A stretch of DNA of 64,000 bases from Clostridiales bacterium (GTDB taxonomy: Bacteria; Bacillota; Clostridia; Christensenellales; Aristaeellaceae), in assembly GCA_015056145.1 (NCBI GenBank), contig SVGY01000001.1, positions 310,001-374,000 of the forward strand, written 5' to 3'. Of this stretch, positions 50,259 to 58,599 are shown one piece after another. The position numbers were made by a program, and so were the translations under genes. Within the stretch, counting starts at the first letter, position 1; every line of letters begins with the position of its first letter. Under the pieces are notes generated by a model. It was not told the origin of the DNA. It worked only from the letters and a program-made list of their open reading frames with translations, and did no database searches.

Positions 50259-51608
50259 ATGGCAAGAATGTTTGGAACTGACGGCGTGCGTGGCATCGCC
50301 AATCAGGAGCTTACCTGCGATCTGGCTTTCCGTCTTGGTCAGGCCAGCGCATATGTATTGGCCAGCGATGTTCACCGCCCCACCATCCTTGTGGGCCGTG
50401 ACACCCGTATCAGCGGTGAAATGCTGGAAAGCGCACTGGTAGCAGGCATTTGCAGCGTAGGCGCAAGGGCCGTGCTGGTAGAGGTGCTTCCCACCCCCGC
50501 CATCGCTTATCTGACCCGTTTTTACGAAGCGGATGCAGGCGCCGTGATCAGTGCAAGCCACAACACCGTGGAATATAACGGTATCAAATTTTTCGACAAA
50601 AATGGCTATAAGCTGCCCGACGCAGTGGAGGATAAAATCGAAGATATTGTGAAAAACGGTATGCCTGCCGATTTTGAAGCCCCCACCGGCGAGCGTGTGG
50701 GCCGCCCCGTGCGGCAGCGCAACGCTTCCCGCCGCTATGTGGACTTTGTAAAGGAAACCACCGATGTGCGGCTGGACGGCCTTCATGTTGTGCTGGACTG
50801 CGCCCAGGGCGCCAGCTACGAAGTAGCCCCTCAGGTATTCCGGGAATTGGGCGCACAGGTCAGCTGCTACTACCATGAGCCCGACGGCACCAACATCAAT
50901 GACAACTGCGGTTCCACCCATCCCCGCCGCCTGTGCGAACTGGTTCGGGAACTGGGCGCCGACGTGGGCTTTGCCTTTGACGGCGACGCAGACCGCCTGA
51001 TGGCAGTAGACGAACGAGGCTCCCTCATCAACGGCGACCAGGTGATGGCGATCCTGGCCCAATACCTGAAAAACCAGGGACGCCTGCGCCATGGCACCAT
51101 GGTTGCCACGGTAATGAGCAACATGGGTCTTGATATCGCCATGAAGAAAAACGGCATCAAGATTGAAAAAACCAAAGTGGGCGACCGCTATGTGCTGGAA
51201 AAAATGCTGGCCGACGGCTATGTGCTTGGCGGCGAGCAGAGCGGCCATGTCATCCTGCTGGACCACAACACCACCGGCGACGGCCTCGTGACCGCCGTGC
51301 AGGTCATCAGCGCCATGGTCAAAGCACAGCAGCCCTTGAGCCGACTCAGTTCCATTATGACCATGATGCCTCAGAGCCAGTTTGCGGCCCATGTCAGCGA
51401 TGCCCGCAAGTACGACTTTGACAAGAACGAAACCATCGTGGCCGCCATCCAGAAGCTGGAAGAAAAGTACAAGGAAAACGGTCGTCTGGTGATCCGTGCC
51501 AGCGGCACCGAACCCCTTGTCCGTGTGATGATCGAAGGCCCCGACCAGCGGGAGATGGACAAAGATGTATACACTCTGAGCAAGCTCATCGAAAAAGAAC
51601 TTGCCTGA
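50259..51608 (+). CDS. glmM: Phosphoglucosamine mutase
   Basis: GlmM converts glucosamine-6-phosphate to glucosamine-1-phosphate for UDP-GlcNAc and peptidoglycan synthesis. 449 residues: FGTDGVRGIAN at the start, the phosphoserine loop AVISASHNTVEYNG, the Mg site AFDGDADRLMAV, GGEQSGHVIL and IRASGTEPLVRVM. AAAGGAG precedes the ATG. All hallmarks match GlmM rather than the larger PgcA encoded at 42144. Its own terminator has been split by an IS element (see 51616-52569), so glmM messages may now end differently or read into the element from the right side. Confidence 0.96.
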   Translation: MARMFGTDGVRGIANQELTCDLAFRLGQASAYVLASDVHRPTILVGRDTRISGEMLESALVAGICSVGARAVLVEVLPTPAIAYLTRFYEADAGAVISASHNTVEYNGIKFFDKNGYKLPDAVEDKIEDIVKNGMPADFEAPTGERVGRPVRQRNASRRYVDFVKETTDVRLDGLHVVLDCAQGASYEVAPQVFRELGAQVSCYYHEPDGTNINDNCGSTHPRRLCELVRELGADVGFAFDGDADRLMAVDERGSLINGDQVMAILAQYLKNQGRLRHGTMVATVMSNMGLDIAMKKNGIKIEKTKVGDRYVLEKMLADGYVLGGEQSGHVILLDHNTTGDGLVTAVQVISAMVKAQQPLSRLSSIMTMMPQSQFAAHVSDARKYDFDKNETIVAAIQKLEEKYKENGRLVIRASGTEPLVRVMIEGPDQREMDKDVYTLSKLIEKELA

Positions 51609-51672
51609 TACATGCACCCCCCGGGATGCCATGAATGAAGTGACCCCAAAAAGTTTGACAGAAAAATAAAGA

Positions 51673-52116
51673 TTAAGCAACCGAAAGGGCTTGAAGTCTG
51701 TGAAGAGCAGGCGTCAAGCCCTTTAACTTGAGCTTGATGCGCCGATTGTTGTAGTAGTCGAGATATTCTAACAGTTCTTGCTTGAAATGTTCCGCAGTTG
51801 TGCTGAAATCCCGATTAAGCAGATTGGGCGCAATTTTTCCAACTTCGCCTTTATAGGAACGGTACTTTCTCATCCTGACACGGCAGACCAACCCTTGTTC
51901 TTTCATGAGCCGCTGTACGGTTTTGTGGTTAAGGAGAATCTTCCGCTGCCGTAGTTCTTCGGTGATTCGCCGATAACCATAGCGGCCTTTGTTCTCGTGG
52001 TAAATTGCCGTTATCTCTTCTCGTGCCGTTTCATACTTATCATTCTTGTTCATTCGCTTCAGATGGTAGTAGAAAGTTGCACGAGCTAATTGAGCGATTG
52101 AAAGCAGAATTTCCAA
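51673..52116 (-). pseudogene. IS3-family OrfB with DDE core deleted
   Basis: The frame reads LEILLSIAQLARATFYYHLK, KGRYGYRRITEELRQRKILL (the HTH_21 region) and RKYRSYKGEVGKIAPNLLNR, then jumps directly to HFKQELLEYLDYYNNRRIK, the normal C-terminus of IS150-type OrfB. The integrase core between these points, with its Asp, Asp and Glu catalytic residues, is missing, about 120 codons. The reading frame is preserved across the junction. In a complete element OrfB is made by -1 frameshift from orfA; six A's at 52152-52157 on the coding strand lie in the overlap. Not expected to transpose. Confidence 0.85.
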
Positions 52117-52142
52117 TTTGTGCCGTTGCCTTAGTTCTTGAA

Positions 52143-52493
52143 CTACCTGCGTTTTTTGTGCTGGCGTCGCTCTTCTTCCAAAACTAAGGCTTGCAATCTT
52201 TTTAGGTATTCATTCTCCGCTCGCAACCGTTGTACCTCTGTCAGAAGATCCTCTTCCACCTCTTTGGGCAGCTTGCGTGGTCTTCCGGCGCTGTTTCGTC
52301 CACGGCGTTCGACAAGGAAGCCTTCCAGTCCTTCTTCCAGATAGATTCTCTCCCATGCTTGAATCCGATGGTGATCGTTGATCTCAAGCCGTCTGCCGGT
52401 CTCTCGATAGCTCAATTTCTCTTCCTGCATGGTTTTGATTACATGTTCCTTGAATTCTGGCGTATACCTTTTATTTGGCACTCCTTTTGGCAT
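52143..52493 (-). CDS. IS3-family transposase OrfA (DNA-binding subunit)
   Basis: 116 residues. RYTPEFKEHVIKTMQEEKLS, then HRIQAWERIYLEEGLEGFLV, form the helix-turn-helix of IS3-type OrfA, and the C-terminus LRAENEYLKRLQALVLEEE is the leucine-zipper region. It ends beside a run of A's where -1 frameshifting would fuse it to OrfB. The ATG at 52493 is preferred; GTG at 52502 is in frame. By itself it can act as repressor of transposition. Intact here, unlike its partner. Confidence 0.88.
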   Translation of the reverse strand: MPKGVPNKRYTPEFKEHVIKTMQEEKLSYRETGRRLEINDHHRIQAWERIYLEEGLEGFLVERRGRNSAGRPRKLPKEVEEDLLTEVQRLRAENEYLKRLQALVLEEERRQHKKRR

Positions 52494-52647
52494 ATAAAAC
52501 ACCCCACTTGTTATTCAGTATACCATACTGTCTAACAAATGGGGTGCAGTTCAGAAGCTCCCGGGGGGTTTGCTTTCTCTTTTTTGCTTTTATTCCATAC
52601 TTTTCCGGGCACACTATCCCTATCCTCACTTGGAAAGGAGCCCGGCC

Positions 52648-53763
52648 ATGGAAAAAAATCTGCTTTCCCCCATCCGAGCCTGGAATCGCAGGCAAAACCG
52701 TGTACCGCAGAAATTTCTGCTGACGCTGGCTGCTCTTTTTATAACTGCGGCGTTCCTGTTCCTGCTCAGATACCTGTGGCCCTTTCTTTTGTCGCTGATC
52801 TTTTCTGCTGCTATAGAGCCCCTGGTCAGCCGTATGGAACATCGTTTGAAGAAACCTCGTTTTTCCCGAAAAATCGGCGCTCTGCTCGGCATGCTTCTGC
52901 TTTTTGGTGTGGCAGGCGCAGGGGTAACTATTCTGGTGCAGTGGCTGCTTCAGGGGCTGTTTGGGCTGGTCAGGGGCGTTCCCCGGCTGGTTAGCTGGCT
53001 GGATGCCATCGGTCTGCCCTTTGCCAGGGATTGGTATGAACGGCTACGGCTGCTTGTGTCCCCCTATCTGTCCTCGGCGATTTCCACTGCCATCCAGCAA
53101 TTGACCCAAGGCCTGGTGCGCTGGGCCGGCAACGTTTCTGCAGCGCTGACCAGTGGAGCCTTCGCAACAGCGCTGTCTATTCCCGATGCGCTGCTTTCCG
53201 TTATGCTGACGCTGATGGGCACATACTACCTCTCCGCCGACCGGCCCCGGATTCTTAGCTGGTTCAGCCGCACCTTTCCAGAACCCTGGCGAAGAAAGTT
53301 TGCAGTATTCAGGACGCATCTGTATCAGGGGCTATTCGGACAGCTGAAAAGCCAGCTCATCCTGTCGTTAGTAACGGCGGCACTGCTGGCGCTGGCTTTT
53401 GCTTTATACCGAATTCCATCCGGTTTTGTTATTGGTCTGCTGATTGGGCTGGCTGATTCGCTGCCCCTCATCGGCGCAGGATTTTTCCTGATTCCATGGA
53501 GCCTTGTTTCCTTCCTGTTCGGTCAAAGCGGACGGGGCATTTTTCTGCTGTGTGCCTATGTGGGCGTGGCTCTTCTGAGGCAACTGCTGGAGCCCCGCCT
53601 TGTGGGAAAAAAGCTCGGAATCTATCCCCTGCTGACCATGGCGGCAATGTACGCCGGTTTCCGTGCCATCGGCTTTTTCGGCCTGTTGCTCGGGCCCATT
53701 GTGCTCAATGTAATGAAGGCGGTACTTGCAGCAGAGCTGCCCGGGGAAACTATCAGAACATAA
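52648..53763 (+). CDS. AI-2E family permease, YtvI-like
   Basis: 371 residues, about eight membrane segments. PFLLSLIFSAAIEPLVSRMEHRLKK and the late GADSLPLIGAG-like LADSLPLIGAGFFLIPWSLV and LLRQLLEPRLVGKKLGIYPL are AI-2E (PF01594) hallmarks. The long loop and size match the sporulation membrane protein YtvI, whose role is undefined. AAAGGAG lies seven bases before the ATG at 52648. Its 3' end overlaps the convergent DUF4340 gene by 11 bases, leaving no terminator between them. Not part of a recognisable operon. Confidence 0.85.
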   Translation: MEKNLLSPIRAWNRRQNRVPQKFLLTLAALFITAAFLFLLRYLWPFLLSLIFSAAIEPLVSRMEHRLKKPRFSRKIGALLGMLLLFGVAGAGVTILVQWLLQGLFGLVRGVPRLVSWLDAIGLPFARDWYERLRLLVSPYLSSAISTAIQQLTQGLVRWAGNVSAALTSGAFATALSIPDALLSVMLTLMGTYYLSADRPRILSWFSRTFPEPWRRKFAVFRTHLYQGLFGQLKSQLILSLVTAALLALAFALYRIPSGFVIGLLIGLADSLPLIGAGFFLIPWSLVSFLFGQSGRGIFLLCAYVGVALLRQLLEPRLVGKKLGIYPLLTMAAMYAGFRAIGFFGLLLGPIVLNVMKAVLAAELPGETIRT

Positions 53764-55279
53764 TTCTTTCCGCCAGTTCGCCAAGGGCCATCTGCAAAGC
53801 CTCGGAATGAACGTATTGCAGCATGACCCCGTCCACCAGAAGCGCATCCGTAAAGGGATCCATGGCATAGCCGGAAATGGTGCGAGTCTGGCCGTACACT
53901 GTAGTCACTTCCAGGGTCCAGCGAGGTTCCGTTCCCTGCCAGACAAAGTTTCCGGGCACAAGGCCGGAGGCTTTTGTCTGATAGAGGCGGTCCGCAAGCC
54001 TGTCCAGCCCATCCAGCGTCCATTCCTCTCCATCAACCAGAACCGTGATATCATAAACAATATTGCCTTCTTCGTCCACCTCCAGCTGATTGTTGGGCAG
54101 AACCCGTTCGGTATACTGGGCGTGGATTTCCATCTTGCCGGAGGCGGTAGTAAGCGTAACGCTGCCCAGCTGGGAAGATATCAACCGCATAGGATACTGG
54201 GTGATCCATACATCTGCGCCGCCCTTAACAAGGGCTTCCACAAGAAACCGGCTCACCATATAAATTTTTCCTTCGTAGAGGCAGGTGTAAAAATATTCCC
54301 CCTCCTGCCGGCCAAAAGTGAAACGAAGAGTCTGTTCCGGCAATTCCTGGGTGGAAAGAGCGCCGTTTTCATCGGTGATCATCCGGGTGCCGGCTTTCTG
54401 GTGCAGCTCCACCACGCAAAGAGGATCGTCAAATCCGTACGCTGCAAGTCTTTCCTCTGTTGCATCCCCTTCCAGCGTGCCGAGGACAAAATTATCCAGT
54501 GTGGTTTTCAGTGCAGCAACATATTCTTCCTCCATGGGGTAGCAATAGGGCGCAACGATGCTGCCCACAGTATTTCCGGCGGTATCGCTGGTCAGAAACA
54601 CTTCCGTGGTAACATCGCCCTTGGTAAGGATGACGCTGTCCACCAGCGTGGAGGAAAACTCCGGTTGCTGAACAGGTCTGAGACGGTTTTTGCTCATGAG
54701 GAAAGCGTCGCTTACACCGCTGTCGCACATATAGACCCCCGGAAGCTCCGACCAGCGGTAATAGCTGTAGGTGGTCTGCGGTACGCCCGAACCGATCTGC
54801 AGCGTATATTGCCTGCCGTCGGTCATGGTGACAGTTACCTCCACCCGGGGGGGCTTCAACCCCATATCAGCCAGATATGGCTCCACTTCAGCAGCATCAT
54901 CCGTCACCTTGTCGGAAACCAGCAGGTAGGTGGACACCTTCAGCAGCTCATCGGAATAGGTATCGTTGATATCAAGCCATTCCCCGTCTTCCACAAGGTA
55001 CAGTGCACCGTCCCGATAGCGAAGCTCATAGCTGTCCCCGTCCCGTTGGGAGATATAGACGCTTTCAAGCTGCGCAGGCTCTTCCTGGTGCAAAAGCGCC
55101 TGCTCCCGGGGTGGCGGCAGTTGATTTTCCGTCGCCGTTTTTCCGGGAATTTTTTCACGGATCGTAGGCAACAGCACAACCAATGCCACCGCAGCTGCAA
55201 GTGCAACGCCGAGAACAAGCCACAAAAGAAGTTTCTTTTTGCGGCTGTCTGTTTTTTTCTTTTTGGGAGGATGCTGCAT
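53753..55279 (-). CDS. DUF4340 domain protein of a Gld-type ABC system
   Basis: 508 residues. One N-terminal membrane segment (residues about 17-37) anchors a repeated extracellular domain: LYLVEDGEWLDINDTYSDEL, YLADMGLKPPRVEVTVTMTDGR (typical of DUF4340), AAYGFDDPLCVVELHQKAG and further repeats. DUF4340 proteins accompany GldG-type ABC exporters in many Firmicutes and Bacteroidetes. The gene is directly downstream of gldG-, gldF- and gldA-like genes on the same strand. The cargo is unknown. The end overlaps the convergent permease gene. Confidence 0.85.
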   Translation of the reverse strand: MQHPPKKKKTDSRKKKLLLWLVLGVALAAAVALVVLLPTIREKIPGKTATENQLPPPREQALLHQEEPAQLESVYISQRDGDSYELRYRDGALYLVEDGEWLDINDTYSDELLKVSTYLLVSDKVTDDAAEVEPYLADMGLKPPRVEVTVTMTDGRQYTLQIGSGVPQTTYSYYRWSELPGVYMCDSGVSDAFLMSKNRLRPVQQPEFSSTLVDSVILTKGDVTTEVFLTSDTAGNTVGSIVAPYCYPMEEEYVAALKTTLDNFVLGTLEGDATEERLAAYGFDDPLCVVELHQKAGTRMITDENGALSTQELPEQTLRFTFGRQEGEYFYTCLYEGKIYMVSRFLVEALVKGGADVWITQYPMRLISSQLGSVTLTTASGKMEIHAQYTERVLPNNQLEVDEEGNIVYDITVLVDGEEWTLDGLDRLADRLYQTKASGLVPGNFVWQGTEPRWTLEVTTVYGQTRTISGYAMDPFTDALLVDGVMLQYVHSEALQMALGELAERIMF

Positions 55280-55299
55280 AGTTTCGTCCTTTCCTGATG

Positions 55300-56775
55300 T
55301 CAGCGGTTATATCTGGGCAGAAGCACCCACAGTGCACAAATAAGCACAAGCAACGGCAGGCCCACGAGCACCACCACGCCAAAGGCATGATCTCCCGCCA
55401 TCAACGCAGGATGGAAGGCGCTCTTGCTCATCACGTTCAGCGATACATTGCTCTGGGGGATCATTTCGCCAAAAAGCACGGTCAGGAATTCTTCCACATA
55501 AGTGCTCTGGTACATGAATTCGTCGGTGATGGTAGCGCTGTTGCCCAGTGCAAACAGCCGGCTGATATTCCCGTTGTAATGCATGCGGTGGGCGTAAATC
55601 GCCAGGGAAAACTCGCCCGCAGGGTCATCGGGCTGTCTTTCAATGGAAAGCGTCGTATCTTCAAGGTTTCGCAGATAAGCATTGGGACCGGTTCTCAACA
55701 CTGTGCCCACAGAAAGGCTTGCATCGCCGGTTTCGCCCGGCGTTTCAAAGGCGCTGGAAGCGGGCATCAGCAGCACATCGTAACCGTTGAGGGTCAGGGG
55801 CAGGAGCATATCCATCTCATTCATATAGGGTAGCAGCCAGATGGGTTCATCCCCGTAATAGCTGCCTGCATCCTCTTTACCGGCCACCACAACGCCGTCC
55901 ATGGGAACAACGCCATAGCTGCGCAGAAGTGCCAGATAATTGGGCGTTTCCTCAAGGGGATCGGTGTAATCCCTGGTGATGAAAATGCTGCCGCCGTTCT
56001 GTGCAAACATGTTCAGCTCTTCCAGTTCCGCAGGGGTCAGATCCTTCTGCAGGCCTGTGATAAACAGAATATCAATGTTTTCCAGGGAATCGCCTGCGAG
56101 CAGGTTTACTTCCGTACACTGAATGCTGTTGCCCTCCATAAAACCGGTGAGCACCGCCAGCGCATCCATGGAAAGCTCGCCATGGCCCTGCAAAAAGCCA
56201 GCCGTGGGGAGATTTTCCCGGCTTACATACACTATAGCTTCCGTGAGGCGCTTCTCATAGGCAAGGCCATCCTGCACAAAAGTGCCTGTGTTAATATCGT
56301 AGCCAAGGCTGAGGAAATCATTATAATCCAGCACTTGATACCGATCCGTGGCGGGGCAGTAAACCACCACGCTGTCCGCAGCCACGGCAGTCTCCTCATC
56401 GCCCACAAAACGGGTCAGAATGCCCGGATTTTTGTTTATGTCCGTCAATATGACCTCCACATGGTCGCAGATGGAAGCGTAGCGTTTGAGTACCTGCAAC
56501 AATTGCACGTCCTCATCGCCATTCTGGTACAGCAGATAAAGCTCCACCTTTGTATCCACCTGGGCGAGCAGCCTTTCGGTTTCCTTGCCGGTGGTGGCAT
56601 AGCCGTTGAAGCTCATATCCTTTGTCCAGCCGTATTCCTCCTCCAGAGAGGCTACTGCAATATTCAAAAGCACGCACACTGTCACAAACCCAAGGGTCAG
56701 CAGTGTACTCAGCTTGCCATGCCGCCACTTGGGTTCCCTGAAGCGTCCCAGCAGAGTTTTGAGCCAACTTTTCAT
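55300..56775 (-). CDS. GldG-type ABC transporter auxiliary protein
   Basis: 491 residues. Two membrane segments, near residues 25-45 and at the C-terminus (AFGVVVLVGLPLLVLICALWVLLP), enclose a large extracellular domain similar to the ABC-type uncharacterised transport system family (GldG): GYATTGKETERLLAQVDTKV and LSMDALAVLTGFMEGN are visible. The ATG at 56775 has AAGGAGG nine bases upstream and overlaps the permease stop (ATGA). In Bacteroidetes GldG is needed for gliding; in Firmicutes its role is unknown. Confidence 0.85.
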   Translation of the reverse strand: MKSWLKTLLGRFREPKWRHGKLSTLLTLGFVTVCVLLNIAVASLEEEYGWTKDMSFNGYATTGKETERLLAQVDTKVELYLLYQNGDEDVQLLQVLKRYASICDHVEVILTDINKNPGILTRFVGDEETAVAADSVVVYCPATDRYQVLDYNDFLSLGYDINTGTFVQDGLAYEKRLTEAIVYVSRENLPTAGFLQGHGELSMDALAVLTGFMEGNSIQCTEVNLLAGDSLENIDILFITGLQKDLTPAELEELNMFAQNGGSIFITRDYTDPLEETPNYLALLRSYGVVPMDGVVVAGKEDAGSYYGDEPIWLLPYMNEMDMLLPLTLNGYDVLLMPASSAFETPGETGDASLSVGTVLRTGPNAYLRNLEDTTLSIERQPDDPAGEFSLAIYAHRMHYNGNISRLFALGNSATITDEFMYQSTYVEEFLTVLFGEMIPQSNVSLNVMSKSAFHPALMAGDHAFGVVVLVGLPLLVLICALWVLLPRYNR

Positions 56776-57491
56776 GCTGCGCCTCCTTCCGAAAACCGCC
56801 GGGCATCCAGCACACGCACCGTGCCCACAAGGCACACCGCAATAAACGTCAGGAAAAACAGCGTGCTGGCAAAGCTGAACTGCCCCAGCTGGAAGGCCTC
56901 ATACCGCTGATAGAGGCTGATAAAATTGAGCGAGTCCCGGATCCACGCAACGCTGATCTGCCCTGCCAACAAGTCCACCAGCCAGAGAAAAAAGTTGGCG
57001 GCAAAACCCAGTATTGCGCCGATAATCTGGTTTTTGGCAAAGCTGCTCATAAACAGGTCAAGGGCAACAAAAGCAAGGCTTTGCAGCACAAAGCCAAAAT
57101 AGCCCACAAACCACTCCCCTGTAAACAGGGTTCCATATACGGCGATCAGGAAGGTAATCACATTGAGCAAAAGGACAGTCAGCAGCATAACGGCAGCTGC
57201 GGCCAGATATTTTCCCAAAACAATGGCAGCCAGGGAAACCGGGGCAGTCATTACCAGCTGATCGCTTTTCTTCTGCCGTTCCTCGCTGATGAGACGCATG
57301 GTAAGCATGGGGCACAGCAGCATGCACAAAAGCCGGAGCTGTGCAAGAAACGTAAGCAGATCACCCGAAAGTACCCGAAGGTTTCCCAGATAGAAAAGCA
57401 GGCCGGAAAGTGCCAGAAAAATCCCGATGAACACATATCCTGTGGGGGTGCGGAAATAGGCCGCAAGCTCCCGTTTATATACAGTACGCAT
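56772..57491 (-). CDS. GldF-type ABC-2 permease
   Basis: 239 residues with six membrane segments. It begins VYKRELAAYFRTPTGYVFIG, typical of GldF/NosY-like ABC-2 permeases that cut across the membrane with a short cytoplasmic N-terminus; EERQKKSDQLVMTAPVSLAAIVLGKYLAA is the usual coupling-helix region. AAAGGAG precedes the ATG. It lies 23 bases after the ATPase gene and overlaps gldG by four bases. The transported molecule is unknown. Confidence 0.9.
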   Translation of the reverse strand: MRTVYKRELAAYFRTPTGYVFIGIFLALSGLLFYLGNLRVLSGDLLTFLAQLRLLCMLLCPMLTMRLISEERQKKSDQLVMTAPVSLAAIVLGKYLAAAAVMLLTVLLLNVITFLIAVYGTLFTGEWFVGYFGFVLQSLAFVALDLFMSSFAKNQIIGAILGFAANFFLWLVDLLAGQISVAWIRDSLNFISLYQRYEAFQLGQFSFASTLFFLTFIAVCLVGTVRVLDARRFSEGGAA

Positions 57492-57514
57492 GGAGCGCTC
57501 CTTTCGGTGGAAGG

Positions 57515-58447
57515 TTATTCGGAAATTGCCCGGAGAAAAAGCTGTTCCAGATTGCCATTCTGACGGCTCAGGTGCAAAATGGGCACATTCAGACCGCTAA
57601 GCAAGGCAAACAACCGCCGCTCCGGCTCAGTCAGTCCATGAAAGGTAATGAGCATGGTGGTCTGATCCACATGGCGGCCCGGCTGCACTTCCGCCTTTAC
57701 CACGCCATCCAGCGCCTTGACCCGGGGAAGGATGCTCTTTTCCGCAGCGCCGACGGTTGCCAGCAAAGTCACATTTCCGTTTTCCTGCGCACCCTGCTCT
57801 TTCAGGTTCAGGGAGGTTTTTACCACGCCGTCGTGAAGGATCACCACCCGGTCGCACAGTTGCTGCACCTCGCTCAAAATATGAGAGGAAAAAACGATGG
57901 TGCGGCCTTTGCCCATCTTCATGATCAGGCTGCGGATTTCCACGATCTGTTTGGGGTCAAGGCCCACGGTAGGCTCGTCCAGCACCAGCACCTCCGGATC
58001 GCCGCAAAGCGCCTGGGCAAAGCCGGCACGCTGCCGGTAACCCTTACTGAGGTGACTCAGCAGACGATGACGCATGCTGGTAAGGCCGCACAGCTCCATG
58101 ACCTCGTCCACATGGCCGGGGATACTGCGTTTTTCCACATTGCGCAGCTCCGCTGCATACCGCAGGTATTCCTGCACCGTCATTTCGTCGTAAAGAGGCG
58201 GTACTTCTGGCAGATAGCCCAATTGCCTGCGTGCTTCCTCCGGCTCCAGAAGCACATCCCGCCCGTCCAGCAGCACGCTGCCGGACGTGGGGGCAAGATA
58301 GCCGGTCAGAATATTGAGCAGCGTGGTTTTGCCTGCGCCGTTCTGGCCCAGCAAACCGAGTACAGTGCCCTTTTCCACACTAAGGCTTACATCCCGCAGG
58401 GCATATACCGTACCGTAACGCTTGGATACATTCCTGATATCAATCAT
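57515..58447 (-). CDS. GldA-type ABC transporter ATP-binding protein
   Basis: 310 residues. Walker A LGLLGQNGAGKTTLLN, signature HLSKGYRQRAGFAQAL, Walker B EVLVLDEPTVGLDP and the H-loop FSSHILSEVQQ are all intact. The extra C-terminal domain (about 220-310) is the accessory domain of bacitracin/GldA-type exporters. GAAGGAG lies about seven bases before the ATG. It is first in a four-gene operon: gldA, gldF, gldG, DUF4340. Export or envelope organisation is likely; substrate unknown. Confidence 0.92.
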   Translation of the reverse strand: MIDIRNVSKRYGTVYALRDVSLSVEKGTVLGLLGQNGAGKTTLLNILTGYLAPTSGSVLLDGRDVLLEPEEARRQLGYLPEVPPLYDEMTVQEYLRYAAELRNVEKRSIPGHVDEVMELCGLTSMRHRLLSHLSKGYRQRAGFAQALCGDPEVLVLDEPTVGLDPKQIVEIRSLIMKMGKGRTIVFSSHILSEVQQLCDRVVILHDGVVKTSLNLKEQGAQENGNVTLLATVGAAEKSILPRVKALDGVVKAEVQPGRHVDQTTMLITFHGLTEPERRLFALLSGLNVPILHLSRQNGNLEQLFLRAISE

Positions 58448-58546
58448 GAGGAAACTCCTTCACCGTTTCGTAAATAAATCACGCCGGTTATTATCATAAC
58501 ACACCTTTGCAGGCAATGGTGTAAATAATCTGTCAATTTCCAAAAA

Positions 58547-58579
58547 ACCCTCACAGAATCGGAAAAATCCTGTGAGGGG
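58547..58579 (-). terminator. glnS terminator
   Basis: Minus strand: CCCTCACAG pairs with CTGTGAGGG (58548-58556 and 58570-58578) and is followed by TTTTTTGG. The rest of the gap to 58599 shows nothing. Confidence 0.8.
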
Positions 58580-58599
58580 AAATGTATTTTGCTGTTGTA

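Larger units (their letters stand above)
51636..52553 (-). mobile_element. IS3-family element with internally deleted transposase
   Basis: 918 bp. The ends are imperfect inverted repeats: 51636-51660 begins TGAAGTGACCCC and the right end 52529-52553 finishes GGGGTGCAGTTCA. The element is flanked by a three-base direct repeat GAA (51633-51635 and 52554-52556), typical of IS3-family target duplication. It carries orfA intact and orfB with the whole catalytic core missing, so it cannot move by itself but could be mobilised in trans. It sits in the loop of the glmM terminator. A complete IS3 element is about 1.3-1.5 kb. Confidence 0.88.
51616..52580 (+). terminator. glmM terminator hairpin, split by an IS insertion in its loop
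   Basis: Left arm ACCCCCCGGGA (51616-51626) and right arm TCCCGGGGGGT (52559-52569) are exact complements, 11 of 11, and the right arm is followed by a T-rich tract. Removing the element plus one GAA gives a loop of 11 bases, a normal rho-independent terminator right after glmM. The arms now lie about 930 bases apart. Confidence 0.8.
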
